NCBI GenBank assembly: GCA_902607435.1
Contig: CACLJX010000003.1
Span: forward strand, 62,001 to 126,000
Source of the DNA: an uncultured Alphaproteobacteria bacterium
GTDB taxonomy: Bacteria > Pseudomonadota > Alphaproteobacteria > HIMB59 > GCA-002718135
Length of the DNA: 64,000 nt
Reading direction: 5' to 3'
The notes under the pieces were generated by a model that worked only from the letters and a program-made list of their open reading frames with translations, was not told where the DNA came from and did not search any database. Within the stretch, counting starts at the first letter, position 1, and each line of letters opens with the position of its first letter. A program made the position numbers and the translations under genes. Below, piece by piece: positions 20,559 through 30,772 of this stretch.

Positions 20559-20912
20559 CTACCTAGCAGATTGGACTTTTTCAACTAAAGCTTTAAAGAC
20601 CTCAGGTTGATTGACAACTAATTCTGCTAATATTTTTCTATCTATTTCAATTGTAGCTTTTTTTAATCCATTAATAAATTGAGAATACGTTATTCCATGT
20701 AATCGTACACCGGCATTAATACGCTGAATCCACAAACCTCGAAAATTACTTTTTCTTTTTCTTCGATCACGATAAGCATACTGCATACCTCGTTCAACAG
20801 CCTGAACTGCTACTCTAAATACATTTTTCCTTCTACCATAATAACCTTTTGCTCTTTTAATGACTTTTTTATGCCTTGCTCTCGCTGTCACACCTCTTGA
20901 TACCCTTGCCAT
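20559..20912 (-). CDS. rplT: 50S ribosomal protein L20
   Basis: [35 protein letters not shown]. Confidence 0.99.
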   Translation of the reverse strand: MARVSRGVTARARHKKVIKRAKGYYGRRKNVFRVAVQAVERGMQYAYRDRRKRKSNFRGLWIQRINAGVRLHGITYSQFINGLKKATIEIDRKILAELVVNQPEVFKALVEKVQSAR

Positions 20913-20921
20913 AGTTTATTC

Positions 20922-21122
20922 CTATTTATTGTAAGGCAACATATGATCAATCAAAGATGCGTCGCTAGGGGCCATTATGCTTGATTTTTTCGTATTGCGG
21001 ATAAATTTATTACTTCGCTTAGTCATACCATGTCTTTTTCCAGATGGTTTGAACTTAATTTTACCAGAAGCAGTTCTAGAAAAGCGTTTTTTAATACTAC
21101 TTTTTGTCTTAAGCTTGGGCAT
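20922..21122 (-). CDS. rpmI: 50S ribosomal protein L35
   Basis: [24 protein letters not shown]; 66 aa. Confidence 0.98.
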   Translation of the reverse strand: MPKLKTKSSIKKRFSRTASGKIKFKPSGKRHGMTKRSNKFIRNTKKSSIMAPSDASLIDHMLPYNK

Positions 21123-21231
21123 TTCTTCTCCTTAAATGATATTAACCGCCAGGCTGCCCTGCATGCCATAACTGATTTCAGGGGACTTATATCGAATTAC
21201 TTTAAAAGTATCAATGATCTTATTTTTAAAC
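21123..21231 (-). promoter_or_regulatory. Candidate autoregulatory leader upstream of rpmI-rplT
   Basis: GC-rich island GTCCCCTGAAATCAGTTATGGCATGCAGGGCAGCCTGGCGG in the infC-rpmI spacer with competing short pairings, followed by a strong SD (AAGGAG). Confidence 0.45.
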
Positions 21232-21768
21232 TTATTTATTAATTTGAGGAGCCAAAACCATCATAATTTGTTTTCCCTCTGATTTGGGGGGAACTTCTAA
21301 TCTTGCATATTCAGCTACCTGTTCTATCAATCTTTTAAGCAAATCTATACCAAGATTTTGATGTTCCATTTCTCTACCACGAAAACGCATAGAAACTTTA
21401 ACTTTATTTCCTCCAGCAATAAATTTAGATAAAGCTTTTATTTTAACATCATAATCATGTTTATCAATTCCTGGTCTCATTTTAATTTCTTTTACTTCAA
21501 ATGTTTTTTGTTTCTTTTTTGCTTCTTTTTTACTTTTTTGTTCTTTGTATTTCAATTTACCATAATCAATGATTTTACAAACTGGAGGATTTGCTTCAGG
21601 AGAAACTTCAACAAGATCAAAACCTTCATCTTCAGCTCGATTTAAAGCCTCTCGAATACTAATAATACCTAACTGCTCACCTGTAGAAGATATAACTCTT
21701 ACCTCTCCTGCAGTTATGTGTTCATTAGTGCGTGGTCCAGTATCTTTTTTTCTATAATTAAGACTCAA
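21232..21768 (-). CDS. infC: Translation initiation factor IF-3 (TTG start as listed; an ATT start at 21784-21786 is possible)
   Basis: RTNEHITAGEVRVISSTGEQLGIISIREALNRAEDEGFDLVEVSPEANPPVCKIIDYGKLKY. Confidence 0.97.
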   Translation of the reverse strand: MSLNYRKKDTGPRTNEHITAGEVRVISSTGEQLGIISIREALNRAEDEGFDLVEVSPEANPPVCKIIDYGKLKYKEQKSKKEAKKKQKTFEVKEIKMRPGIDKHDYDVKIKALSKFIAGGNKVKVSMRFRGREMEHQNLGIDLLKRLIEQVAEYARLEVPPKSEGKQIMMVLAPQINK

Positions 21769-21991
21769 AACTAAAGATGCTCTAATGTTATGGAAATGCT
21801 AAAAATTAGCATAAAGAAAAAATTAAACTTAATTTCATATTTTTATAAATTGGATATAGAATGATTTAATTAAATGTTCAAGACCTGATTTAATAATATT
21901 TTAATGATATCTTGAAAAAACAAATATATCACAATTTTTCAATATTATAGCTAATTCTAAAGTTAAACTTAATGAAAAAATATTGAATAAT

Positions 21992-22912
21992 TTAGTATAG
22001 ATTATTTTTTTCAATAAGGTCAATGACCTCTTTAACTGTAATATCTTTTACAGAAGAAGAAAATATTTTATAAATATGATCTCCACTAGACAAATTAGCT
22101 TTAGAAACTTTATTATCATTTGCAATCCAAATAAGCTTTTTATTTGCAAGCGAAGCTATATGACCCGGTCCTGTATCATTTGAAATTATAATTGAAGATT
22201 TTAAAGCAAATGAATAAATAATTTCTGGTGGCGATTGATCAACTTTGTTAATAACATTCTTACAAATATTAAGAATGGGCAAAATATCATTGAAATCGTT
22301 ATATGTTCCTATGACACATATAATAAATCCGCAGTCTTCAAAATATTTTGCAATTTTAGCAAACTTTTCTGGTTGCCATTGTTTATAATTTGCGCCTTTT
22401 GATACACCTGGAATAATAAGTGCCAATGGTTTGTTCGGGTTTTCTTTCAGTTTAACTTTTAACCAATTATAATTTTGATTATCTATTTTTTTTATTCCAA
22501 TTAAGCTTAATTGATTAAATAAACCAGAAGTGGCTGTTTCACTTCCTTGGGGCTTTGTAAGATACCGATAATGTGCAAATGGTCTACAGCTGCAAATTTT
22601 AGCTGAGTAAAAAATACGAAAAAATATATTATATATTAAAGTTCTCTGTGAATTTTGAAGATCAATGATTAAATCAAATTGCTCATTACGTAATTTAAAA
22701 AGTGTTTTCAAACTTTTTAAAAAATTTTCTTTTCTATTATCTGCTAACAAAAATTCAAAAATATTCCATCTATTGAAAATATTAATATATTTATTTTCTG
22801 TTAGTAAATAAATTTTTGCATCAATATATTTGTTTCTTATTGAAGCTAAAACTGGAAGAGCAAATACAATATCACCCAAAGATCCATGTTTAATGATTAA
22901 TATTTTTTTCAC
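21992..22912 (-). CDS. Glycosyltransferase family 9 (heptosyltransferase-like)
   Basis: ILIIKHGSLGDIVFALPVLASIR; SNDTGPGHIASLANKKLIWI. Confidence 0.9.
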   Translation of the reverse strand: MKKILIIKHGSLGDIVFALPVLASIRNKYIDAKIYLLTENKYINIFNRWNIFEFLLADNRKENFLKSLKTLFKLRNEQFDLIIDLQNSQRTLIYNIFFRIFYSAKICSCRPFAHYRYLTKPQGSETATSGLFNQLSLIGIKKIDNQNYNWLKVKLKENPNKPLALIIPGVSKGANYKQWQPEKFAKIAKYFEDCGFIICVIGTYNDFNDILPILNICKNVINKVDQSPPEIIYSFALKSSIIISNDTGPGHIASLANKKLIWIANDNKVSKANLSSGDHIYKIFSSSVKDITVKEVIDLIEKNNLY

Positions 22913-24039
22913 TAAATATTTTCTTGATAAAATTTGTAATATTTCTTCAACATCATATTTTTTGAAAAATTTTGTATTATATGATTTCTTGAAACTTCAC
23001 CAAAATTGTTGATTGTATTTTGTGAAAATTTAAAAACTTGATTAATTTTTTCAATCATTTCATTTGTATTAAATGGACTAATAGTGAATAATTTATCTAA
23101 TCCCAATAATTGATTTTTTGCTCCTCCATAATTATAGCTTAATACAATCTTCTTCATCGCTAAACCCTCGGCTACTATCCTCCCGAATCCTTCAGGCTTT
23201 ACAGGTGCTGAAATAACAATATCAGCGCTTTTATACATAAATCGTGTGTCCTCTCTAGATAAATGTCCTAATATTTTGCAATTAGATAAAAGATCTCGTT
23301 TTTTTATTTCGTTAGTCAATTTATTTGTATAACTATGATTTTTATCATCCCCAATAAAATAACAAATTAAATTTTTAATATCTAATAGTTCAAGTATATT
23401 TAAAAATTCAATTTGTCCTTTCCAGGCAGTTAATCTTCCTGGGTATAAAATTATTTTTTTATCATTAGGTACATGATAATTAGATAAAAATTCTAAATAT
23501 TTATTTTCATCTTGAATTTCAGGATTAAAAAAATCTATATCTATACCTCTATTAATAACAGTAATTTTTTTTTCATTAATTTTATAAATATCTATAATTG
23601 AAGTTTTAACATATTCAGAGATAGCTATAATTTTATCAACCTTACATAATCCTTGGTTATAATATCTTTTTATAAAATTTTGATGACCATAAACATTGTG
23701 GAATGTGGATACTGTTTTAAATTTGTTATTTGCTATAAATTTTAAAATCCATGCAGGGACTCTGGACCGAACATGAACAATATTAATATTGTTTTTTTCA
23801 ATGAATATTTTTAATTTTTTTGCATTTTTAAACATAATAAAAATATTTTTTGAATAAAGAGGTAAGTTAAAATGGTGAATATGTTTCCTATTAAGTTGAT
23901 ACAACATTTTTCCTCCACTTGAAGCAATAAAAGATTTTAATCCTTTTGAAGCAATATAGTTAGCAACATCTATTGTTCCTTGTTCTACACCTCCAGATTC
24001 TAACGAAGGAACTAATTGTAATAATTTTAAATCTTTCAT
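22912..24039 (-). CDS. Glycosyltransferase family 4
   Basis: LVPSLESGGVEQGTIDVANYI; ILYPGRLTAWKGQIEFL; APVKPEGFGRIVAEGLAM. Confidence 0.9.
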   Translation of the reverse strand: MKDLKLLQLVPSLESGGVEQGTIDVANYIASKGLKSFIASSGGKMLYQLNRKHIHHFNLPLYSKNIFIMFKNAKKLKIFIEKNNINIVHVRSRVPAWILKFIANNKFKTVSTFHNVYGHQNFIKRYYNQGLCKVDKIIAISEYVKTSIIDIYKINEKKITVINRGIDIDFFNPEIQDENKYLEFLSNYHVPNDKKIILYPGRLTAWKGQIEFLNILELLDIKNLICYFIGDDKNHSYTNKLTNEIKKRDLLSNCKILGHLSREDTRFMYKSADIVISAPVKPEGFGRIVAEGLAMKKIVLSYNYGGAKNQLLGLDKLFTISPFNTNEMIEKINQVFKFSQNTINNFGEVSRNHIIQNFSKNMMLKKYYKFYQENI

Positions 24040-24079
24040 GAAAATATTTTATAATATAAACTAAAATTTTTTATATAAG

Positions 24080-24814
24080 ATGTCTTATTTCATAAATAAT
24101 TTAAATCAAAAAATTGCATATAAATTTTTTAAAGGAAAGTCGCCTGGTATAGTGTTTATCCATGGATTAAATTCAGACATGGAGGGCACAAAAGCTATAA
24201 GTATTGAAAAATTTGCAAAAAAAAGAGGTTTATCATACTTACGTTTTGACTGTAGAGGACATGGTAAATCACATGGTAAATTTGAAGAATTGACTATTTC
24301 TGACTGGAAAAAGGATTTAATTGATATTTTAGATAACATCACAAAAGGACCACAAATATTAATTGGTAGTAGCATGGGAGGATGGCTAATGTTACTTGCG
24401 GCCAGAGCAAGAAAATCTCGAATTGCAGCTCTAATGGGATTAGCTGCTGCTCCAGATTTTACAAAATACCTTTTTGCTGAACTGCCACAAAGAGTTCAAA
24501 ATGAAATTAATAAAAATGGAATTTCGAAAGTAAAAAAATGGAAATATAACTATACTTTTACAAAAAAATTTTTTCAAGAAGGTAAAAAAAATTTTATTTT
24601 AAATAATAATTTTTTATTTAATAAACCAATAATCCTTATACATGGTCTCAAAGATAAAGATGTTTCGTCACAAATAACCCAAAAAATCTTAAACAAAACT
24701 ACGAGTAAAAATGTTCAAATTAGATATTTAAAAAATAGTGATCATAGATTATCAAGTAAGAACGATCTCAAGATAATTTATAATGCAATTGAAAATATAT
24801 TAAATTTAATTTAA
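24080..24814 (+). CDS. Alpha/beta hydrolase
   Basis: GIVFIHGLNSDMEGTKA; RFDCRGHGKSHG; LIGSSMGGWLML nucleophile elbow (GSSMGG). Confidence 0.9.
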   Translation: MSYFINNLNQKIAYKFFKGKSPGIVFIHGLNSDMEGTKAISIEKFAKKRGLSYLRFDCRGHGKSHGKFEELTISDWKKDLIDILDNITKGPQILIGSSMGGWLMLLAARARKSRIAALMGLAAAPDFTKYLFAELPQRVQNEINKNGISKVKKWKYNYTFTKKFFQEGKKNFILNNNFLFNKPIILIHGLKDKDVSSQITQKILNKTTSKNVQIRYLKNSDHRLSSKNDLKIIYNAIENILNLI

Positions 24815-27800
24815 GCTGATTTAGCTTCATTAATTAATACAGGTTTTTCAAATTTATTTATCATTTCTTTAGGTATAACTTGCCAAAAGCATAGTTTTTC
24901 TTTTTCCCATGTGTTCAATAATTCTTTAGCATGAAATGATTTTGTTTTATCACAATGATCTTCGATCATTGTTTTTAAAATATTCTCCCAATAACTTGTC
25001 ATTTGTTGTTGATAAATCACATCCTCTAAGTTAATTCTTAAAGGCAATAATCCTGCTTTATCATAAACAAAAGCCATACCACCCGTCATACCTGCTGCAA
25101 AATTGTTTCCAACTTGTCCAAGTATCACAGCTTTACCTCCTGTCATGTATTCACAACCATTATCTCCACAACCTTCAACTACTGTTTCTGCGCCTGAATT
25201 TCTAACACAAAAACGTTCACCAGTTATTCCTGCTGCATATAATTTGCCTTTTGTTGCCCCATATAAACATACATTACCAATAATCACGCTATCTTTTGCA
25301 ACAATATTAGAAGAAGTATTTGGACGAACAATTATTGTACCACCTGATAATCCTTTACCAACATAATCATTAGCATCACCAAAAACTTCCAAAGTAATCC
25401 CTTTTACAGTGAAAGCTCCAAGAGATTGGCCCGCTGATCCTCTTAAACGAATAGATAAATGATTATCATCAAGAGCGTGCATGCCAAATTTTTTTGTTAC
25501 TACTGAAGATAAGTATGCACCTATTGCCCTTTGAGTATTATTAATGTTGTAAGTTAATTGAATTTTTTCTTTATTATTAAATAGATTAGAAGCATCTTTT
25601 AATATTTCGACATCCAAGCTTTGCGGTACTTCGTTTCTATTTTGATTTTTCGCCGCATAGTCACCAATATCAGAATCAATTTTTGTTAAAATTGGATTCA
25701 GATCTAAATCATCAAGGTCAGTACTGCCTCTATTAAGTTGATATAATAGATCAGTTCTGCCGACTATATCATTTAAGCTAGTAAATCCTAAAGAGGCTAG
25801 GATTTCTCTTACTTCTTCTGCAATAAAAGAAAATAAATTAATAACTTTTTCTGGTGTTCCTGTAAACTTAGCTCTTAGCTTCGCATCTTGTGTACAAACA
25901 CCAACAGGGCATGTATTAGAATGACATTGTCTAACCATTATACATCCCATAGCTACTAAACTAGCTGTGCCAATTCCATATTCTTCTGCGCCTAGCATTG
26001 CAGCTATAACAACATCTTTTCCAGTTTTTAATCCTCCATCAGTTCTTAAAATTACTTTATCACGAAGATTATTAAGAGAAAGAACTTGATGTACCTCACT
26101 AAGTCCAATTTCCCAAGGTAATCCTGCGTACTTAATACTTGTTTGTGGACTTGCGCCTGTTCCTCCTACATGACCTGAAATAAGAATTACATCAGCTTTT
26201 GCTTTAGCTACGCCTGCTGCAATCGTACCAATACCAGATTGTGCAACTAACTTTACACAAACTTTTGCCTCTGGGTTGATTTGTTTTAAGTCATAAATAA
26301 GCTGAGCTAGATCTTCTATTGAATATATATCATGGTGAGGAGGAGGACTAATAAGCGTCACACCTTCGATTGAGTAACGGAGCTTAGCTATGATTGATGA
26401 AACTTTACCTCCTGGTAATTGACCTCCTTCACCTGGTTTTGCACCTTGAGCAATTTTAATTTCTATTTCTTTACAGTTATTTAGATATTCCGCAGTTACT
26501 CCAAAGCGCGCACTAGCAATTTGTTTGATTGCAGATGATGGATTATCACCATTAACTTTAGGAACAAACCTTTCTGGATCCTCCCCACCTTCTCCAGAAC
26601 CAGATTTTGCACCTATTCTATTCATCGCAATAGAAAGAGTTTCATGAGCTTCAATGCTTAAAGCACCAAATGAAATACTAGGTGAAGTAAGTTTTTTTCT
26701 TATTTGATTTGTGCTTTCAACTTTATCTGTTGTTAAACTTTTTCTATTGGATTTATAATTCAATAAATCGCGTAAATTAATTGGATCATAGTTATTAACG
26801 ATTTCAGAATATTTTTTATAAGTTGAGTAACTTTCGGTACCTACTGCACTTTGAAGCATATGAATAGAAGTAGCTTCAAAAGCATGCCGATCTCCTCCTT
26901 TTCTATATCGATAAAAACCACCTATAGGTAAAGTTATTATTTCTTCATCAAATGCTTTATTGTGAATCTCGAGTGTTCTTTTTTCTAAACCAGGAAGTCC
27001 AATTCCCGAAATACGTGAAGTCATCGTAGGGAAATATTCTGCCATCAAACTTCTGCTGAGTCCAACAGCTTCAAAATTACACCCTCCTCTATATGAACTT
27101 ACAACTGAAATGCCCATTTTGCTCATAATTTTTAATATGCCGTTTTTGACTGTATTAATATATTGCTCAACACATTGTTCGTAGGATAAATTATTAAATA
27201 AACCTTTTTGATGCCTGTCCGCAATTGCTTGCTGAGCCATATACGCATTAATACTTGTTGCACCAACACCAAGTAATACTGCAAAGTAATGAATATCTAG
27301 ACACTCTGCGGACTGAATATTTAGTGAAATAAAGGTTCTAAGATTTTTCTTTATGAGATGGTGATGTACTGAACTTGTTGCAAGTATCATTGGTAAGGCG
27401 ATACGATTTGCAGAAAACTCTTTGTCAGTTAAAATAATATGAACATACCCGCTACGTACAGCATGTTCAGCCTCTTTATTAATTTTGTCTAATTCTTTTT
27501 TAAAAGAAATGTTTTTGTTATTTTTTTCAAATGTAGTATCAATGATTTTAACACTTTCGCCCATGTACTGGCGCAAAGTTTTAAATTGGTTTATTGATAG
27601 TACTGGAGAACTTAATTGAAGATGATCACATTGGTCTTCACTTTCATTAAGAATATTACTTAAATGGCCAATACGAGTTCTTAAACTCATCACTACTTTT
27701 TCACGCAAACTATCTATGGGTGGGTTTGTTACCTGACTAAAGTTTTGACGAAAAAAGTTATGCAATCCACGGTATTTATTGGATAAGACTGCAAGAGGGG

Positions 27801-29331
27801 TATCATCGCCCATTGAACCAACTGCTTCTTTTTGTTCAACTATCATTGGTTGAAGAATCAGTTCTAAATCTTCTATAGTCCATCCAAAAGCTGTCATTCT
27901 TTTACGAAGTTCTGCTTTATCTATATTCCTAAAATGTTCTTCCGCTGACTGAACTAATTTATCAATATGGACAATTTTTTTGGTCCAATTACTAAAAGGT
28001 TTTGAATTTGATAAATATGATTTGAGATCATTATCCTTATAAAGTTTTTTTTGATTAAAATTCACAGCAATCATTTGACCTGGACCAACTCGACCTTTTG
28101 CATTGATTTTAGATTCTTCAATTTCAACCATTCCTGTTTCTGAACCTACAACAAGATATTCATCTGTCTCTGTATATCTTAAAGGTCGAAGACCATTACG
28201 ATCCATCCCCGCAATTGCCCATTCGCCTTGAACAGCACAAATTGCTGCCGGACCGTCCCATGGTTCCATAACAGCATTTGCATATGCGTATAGATTTTTT
28301 AATTTTACAGTAAAATCTTTCCGATGAGCCCATGCCTCTGGTATCATCATTAATTTAACCATAGGTAATGATCGATCAGCATGAACAAGTAATTCCATTG
28401 CTGCATCAAGTGCAGCAGAATCTGAGTCGTTTGAATTAATAATAGGTTTGATATCATCAATAAAGTTTTCAAAATTTATATGCTGAAGACGTGGTTCATG
28501 AGCTGACATCCAATTCTTGTTGCCTTTGAGTGTATTAATTTCACCATTATGAGCTAACACTCTAAATGGTTGTGCTAACGACCATGTTGGAAAAGTATTT
28601 GTAGAGTACCGCTGATGATAAACAGCAAACTTTGAAATAAATCGCTTATCTAATATATCTGGATAAAAATTTGCTAGTTGTTCTGCCAAAAACAAACCTT
28701 TGTAAATTATTGAGCGGCACGAAAAAGAACAAATATAAAAATCATTTATATTTTCTTTTCTAATTTGATTCTCGATACGTTTTCTAATGATAAACAATTT
28801 TGTTTCAAAATTTTTTTCATCTTCAAAAATATCATTAGAAATTAATATTTGCTCTATCTCGGGACGTGTAATTTTTGCTTTTTCTCCTATAACTTTTGTA
28901 TTAATTGGAACGTGTCTCCAACCATAAATTTTTAACCCTTCTCTGAGTATTGCTGACTCAACAATACTTCTGGATCTTTCTTGAGCAGTAAAATCAACTC
29001 TGGGAAGAAAAATCATTCCAACACCAAAAGTAAGGTTATTGTATTTTTGGCCAGTTCTTTCAATTTGTTCAATAAAAAATTGTTTTGGTATATCTAAGTG
29101 TATCCCTGCTCCATCACCTGTTTTACCATCCGCATCAACAGCACCTCGATGATATAAACATTTAAGTGCTTCAATACCCATTTCAACTACTTCTCTTTTA
29201 GGTATACCTTGCAAAGATGCGATTAAACCAACACCGCAAGATGAATGTTCATTTAATTCATCATAAACGTGGTTTTTAATTAACTTATGTTTATTTTTTT
29301 TAAAATTTTTTATGAATGAATTATATGGCAT
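24811..29331 (-). CDS. gltB: Glutamate synthase large subunit (start trimmed from the ORF-track start at 29412)
   Basis: SSCGVGLIAS amidotransferase N-terminus, FMN/3Fe-4S region, C-terminal GXGXG domain. Met at 29329-29331 gives MPYNSFIKNF and only 11 nt of overlap with gltD. Confidence 0.97.
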   Translation of the reverse strand: MPYNSFIKNFKKNKHKLIKNHVYDELNEHSSCGVGLIASLQGIPKREVVEMGIEALKCLYHRGAVDADGKTGDGAGIHLDIPKQFFIEQIERTGQKYNNLTFGVGMIFLPRVDFTAQERSRSIVESAILREGLKIYGWRHVPINTKVIGEKAKITRPEIEQILISNDIFEDEKNFETKLFIIRKRIENQIRKENINDFYICSFSCRSIIYKGLFLAEQLANFYPDILDKRFISKFAVYHQRYSTNTFPTWSLAQPFRVLAHNGEINTLKGNKNWMSAHEPRLQHINFENFIDDIKPIINSNDSDSAALDAAMELLVHADRSLPMVKLMMIPEAWAHRKDFTVKLKNLYAYANAVMEPWDGPAAICAVQGEWAIAGMDRNGLRPLRYTETDEYLVVGSETGMVEIEESKINAKGRVGPGQMIAVNFNQKKLYKDNDLKSYLSNSKPFSNWTKKIVHIDKLVQSAEEHFRNIDKAELRKRMTAFGWTIEDLELILQPMIVEQKEAVGSMGDDTPLAVLSNKYRGLHNFFRQNFSQVTNPPIDSLREKVVMSLRTRIGHLSNILNESEDQCDHLQLSSPVLSINQFKTLRQYMGESVKIIDTTFEKNNKNISFKKELDKINKEAEHAVRSGYVHIILTDKEFSANRIALPMILATSSVHHHLIKKNLRTFISLNIQSAECLDIHYFAVLLGVGATSINAYMAQQAIADRHQKGLFNNLSYEQCVEQYINTVKNGILKIMSKMGISVVSSYRGGCNFEAVGLSRSLMAEYFPTMTSRISGIGLPGLEKRTLEIHNKAFDEEIITLPIGGFYRYRKGGDRHAFEATSIHMLQSAVGTESYSTYKKYSEIVNNYDPINLRDLLNYKSNRKSLTTDKVESTNQIRKKLTSPSISFGALSIEAHETLSIAMNRIGAKSGSGEGGEDPERFVPKVNGDNPSSAIKQIASARFGVTAEYLNNCKEIEIKIAQGAKPGEGGQLPGGKVSSIIAKLRYSIEGVTLISPPPHHDIYSIEDLAQLIYDLKQINPEAKVCVKLVAQSGIGTIAAGVAKAKADVILISGHVGGTGASPQTSIKYAGLPWEIGLSEVHQVLSLNNLRDKVILRTDGGLKTGKDVVIAAMLGAEEYGIGTASLVAMGCIMVRQCHSNTCPVGVCTQDAKLRAKFTGTPEKVINLFSFIAEEVREILASLGFTSLNDIVGRTDLLYQLNRGSTDLDDLDLNPILTKIDSDIGDYAAKNQNRNEVPQSLDVEILKDASNLFNNKEKIQLTYNINNTQRAIGAYLSSVVTKKFGMHALDDNHLSIRLRGSAGQSLGAFTVKGITLEVFGDANDYVGKGLSGGTIIVRPNTSSNIVAKDSVIIGNVCLYGATKGKLYAAGITGERFCVRNSGAETVVEGCGDNGCEYMTGGKAVILGQVGNNFAAGMTGGMAFVYDKAGLLPLRINLEDVIYQQQMTSYWENILKTMIEDHCDKTKSFHAKELLNTWEKEKLCFWQVIPKEMINKFEKPVLINEAKSA

Positions 29332-30772
29332 GCGCTGCTTTTTTGCTGGATAGATTAGCAACTGTTGAATTCTTTTCTTCGAAATAATTATGTATATTAC
29401 TAGCCGCATCACGACCGTCTTTTATCCCCCATACAACTAGACCTGCTCCTCTAACAATGTCTCCTGCTGCAAAAACTCCATCAATTTTTGACATCATATT
29501 TTGAAAATCTATCAATATTGTCCCCCATTGGGTTACTTGTAAGTTTGGTTCATTAAACATCATTGGAATGTTCTCAGCATCAAAACCAAGAGCTTCAATA
29601 ATCAAATCACTTTTAATTTCATACTCACTTCCAGGTAATTGTTCTGATTGTCTTCTCCCAGTTTCATCTTGAGAACCAAGCTGCATTTTTATAATATTGA
29701 CATTTTCTACATTTTTTTTGCCAAAATATTTTATTGGTAATGTTAACCAATGAAATTCTATTCCTTCTTCGATGGCATTTAAAACTTCTGTTTGTGACCC
29801 AGGCATATTTTTTTGATCACGTCTATATAAACATTTTACAGATTTAGCACCTTGTCTTACAGCTGTCCTAACACAGTCCATAGCTGTATCTCCTCCACCT
29901 ATGACTACTACATTTTTTTTATTACTATTTAGTTTTCCATTATCAAATTCTTCAACTTTGTCTTTTAAGCCTTTTCTATTGCTAGCAGTTAAAAAATCTA
30001 AAGCTGCAACAACATTTGAAAATTTGTTGTAATTGAGATTAATTTCACGTGGCTTATACACTCCTGTTGCTATCAAAATTGCATTATGTTTTTTCTTAAT
30101 ATCACTAAAACTAACTGTTGATCCTACTTCACAATTTAATTTAATTTCTATACCACTCTGAAGAAGTCTGTTTGTTCTTCTTATAATTATTTCTTTTTCT
30201 AATTTAAAATTTGGTATACCGTATATTAATAAACCTCCAGCCCGATCATTTCGATCATATATTGTAACTTGATAACCTTTTTTACGAAGTTCTTCAGCAG
30301 CTGAAAGTCCAGCAGGGCCTGAACCAATTATTCCAACTGAATGTTTTTTTTCTTTTTGAATCTCAATTGGCTTGATCCATCCTTGATCCCAAGCATTTTC
30401 CGTTATATATTTTTCTATTGAGCCAATTGTAACAGTACCATGGCCTGATTGTTCAATAACACAATTACCTTCACATAGTCTGTCCTGAGGACAAATTCGG
30501 CCACAAACTTCAGGCATGTTATTAGTCGCACTGGAAAGCTCATAGGCTTCTTCAAGTCTGTTCTCCGCAGTTAATTTTAGCCAATCTGGTATATTATTGT
30601 TTAAAGGACAATGAACTTGACAAAATGGCACTCCACATTGTGAACATCTAGAAGCTTGTTCAGCTGCTTTAACTTTAGCATACCTGGAATAAATCTCCTG
30701 AAAATGCTTTTTTCTTTTACTTGATGATTGCTTGGTAGGACTTTCCAGAGAAATATTAACAAATTTATGCAT
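29321..30772 (-). CDS. gltD: Glutamate synthase small subunit
   Basis: CSQCGVPFCQVHCPLNNNIPDWL, IGSGPAGLSAAEELRKKGYQVTIYDR, GGGDTAMDCVRTAVRQGA. Confidence 0.97.
   Translation of the reverse strand: MHKFVNISLESPTKQSSSKRKKHFQEIYSRYAKVKAAEQASRCSQCGVPFCQVHCPLNNNIPDWLKLTAENRLEEAYELSSATNNMPEVCGRICPQDRLCEGNCVIEQSGHGTVTIGSIEKYITENAWDQGWIKPIEIQKEKKHSVGIIGSGPAGLSAAEELRKKGYQVTIYDRNDRAGGLLIYGIPNFKLEKEIIIRRTNRLLQSGIEIKLNCEVGSTVSFSDIKKKHNAILIATGVYKPREINLNYNKFSNVVAALDFLTASNRKGLKDKVEEFDNGKLNSNKKNVVVIGGGDTAMDCVRTAVRQGAKSVKCLYRRDQKNMPGSQTEVLNAIEEGIEFHWLTLPIKYFGKKNVENVNIIKMQLGSQDETGRRQSEQLPGSEYEIKSDLIIEALGFDAENIPMMFNEPNLQVTQWGTILIDFQNMMSKIDGVFAAGDIVRGAGLVVWGIKDGRDAASNIHNYFEEKNSTVANLSSKKAAHAI

Noticed and set aside
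21030-21242. 70-aa plus-strand ORF across rpmI and the infC-rpmI spacer
   Set aside because: Antisense to rpmI and the likely leader element; low-complexity product.
21823-21973. 11-bp direct repeat TTAAACTTAAT at 21823 and 21963
   Set aside because: Low-complexity AT sequence; probably chance.
21938-21987. 9-bp inverted repeat TTCAATATT...AATATTGAA downstream of the GT9 gene, considered as a terminator
   Set aside because: All-AT stem with a >30-nt loop and no U-tract in the right place; expected by chance in such AT-rich spacers.
29332-29412. N-terminal 27-aa extension of gltB in the ORF track (MMRLVIYIIISKKRIQQLLIYPAKKQR)
   Set aside because: Lies inside the gltD 3' end; the internal Met at 29331 gives a normal GltB N-terminus and a short overlap.
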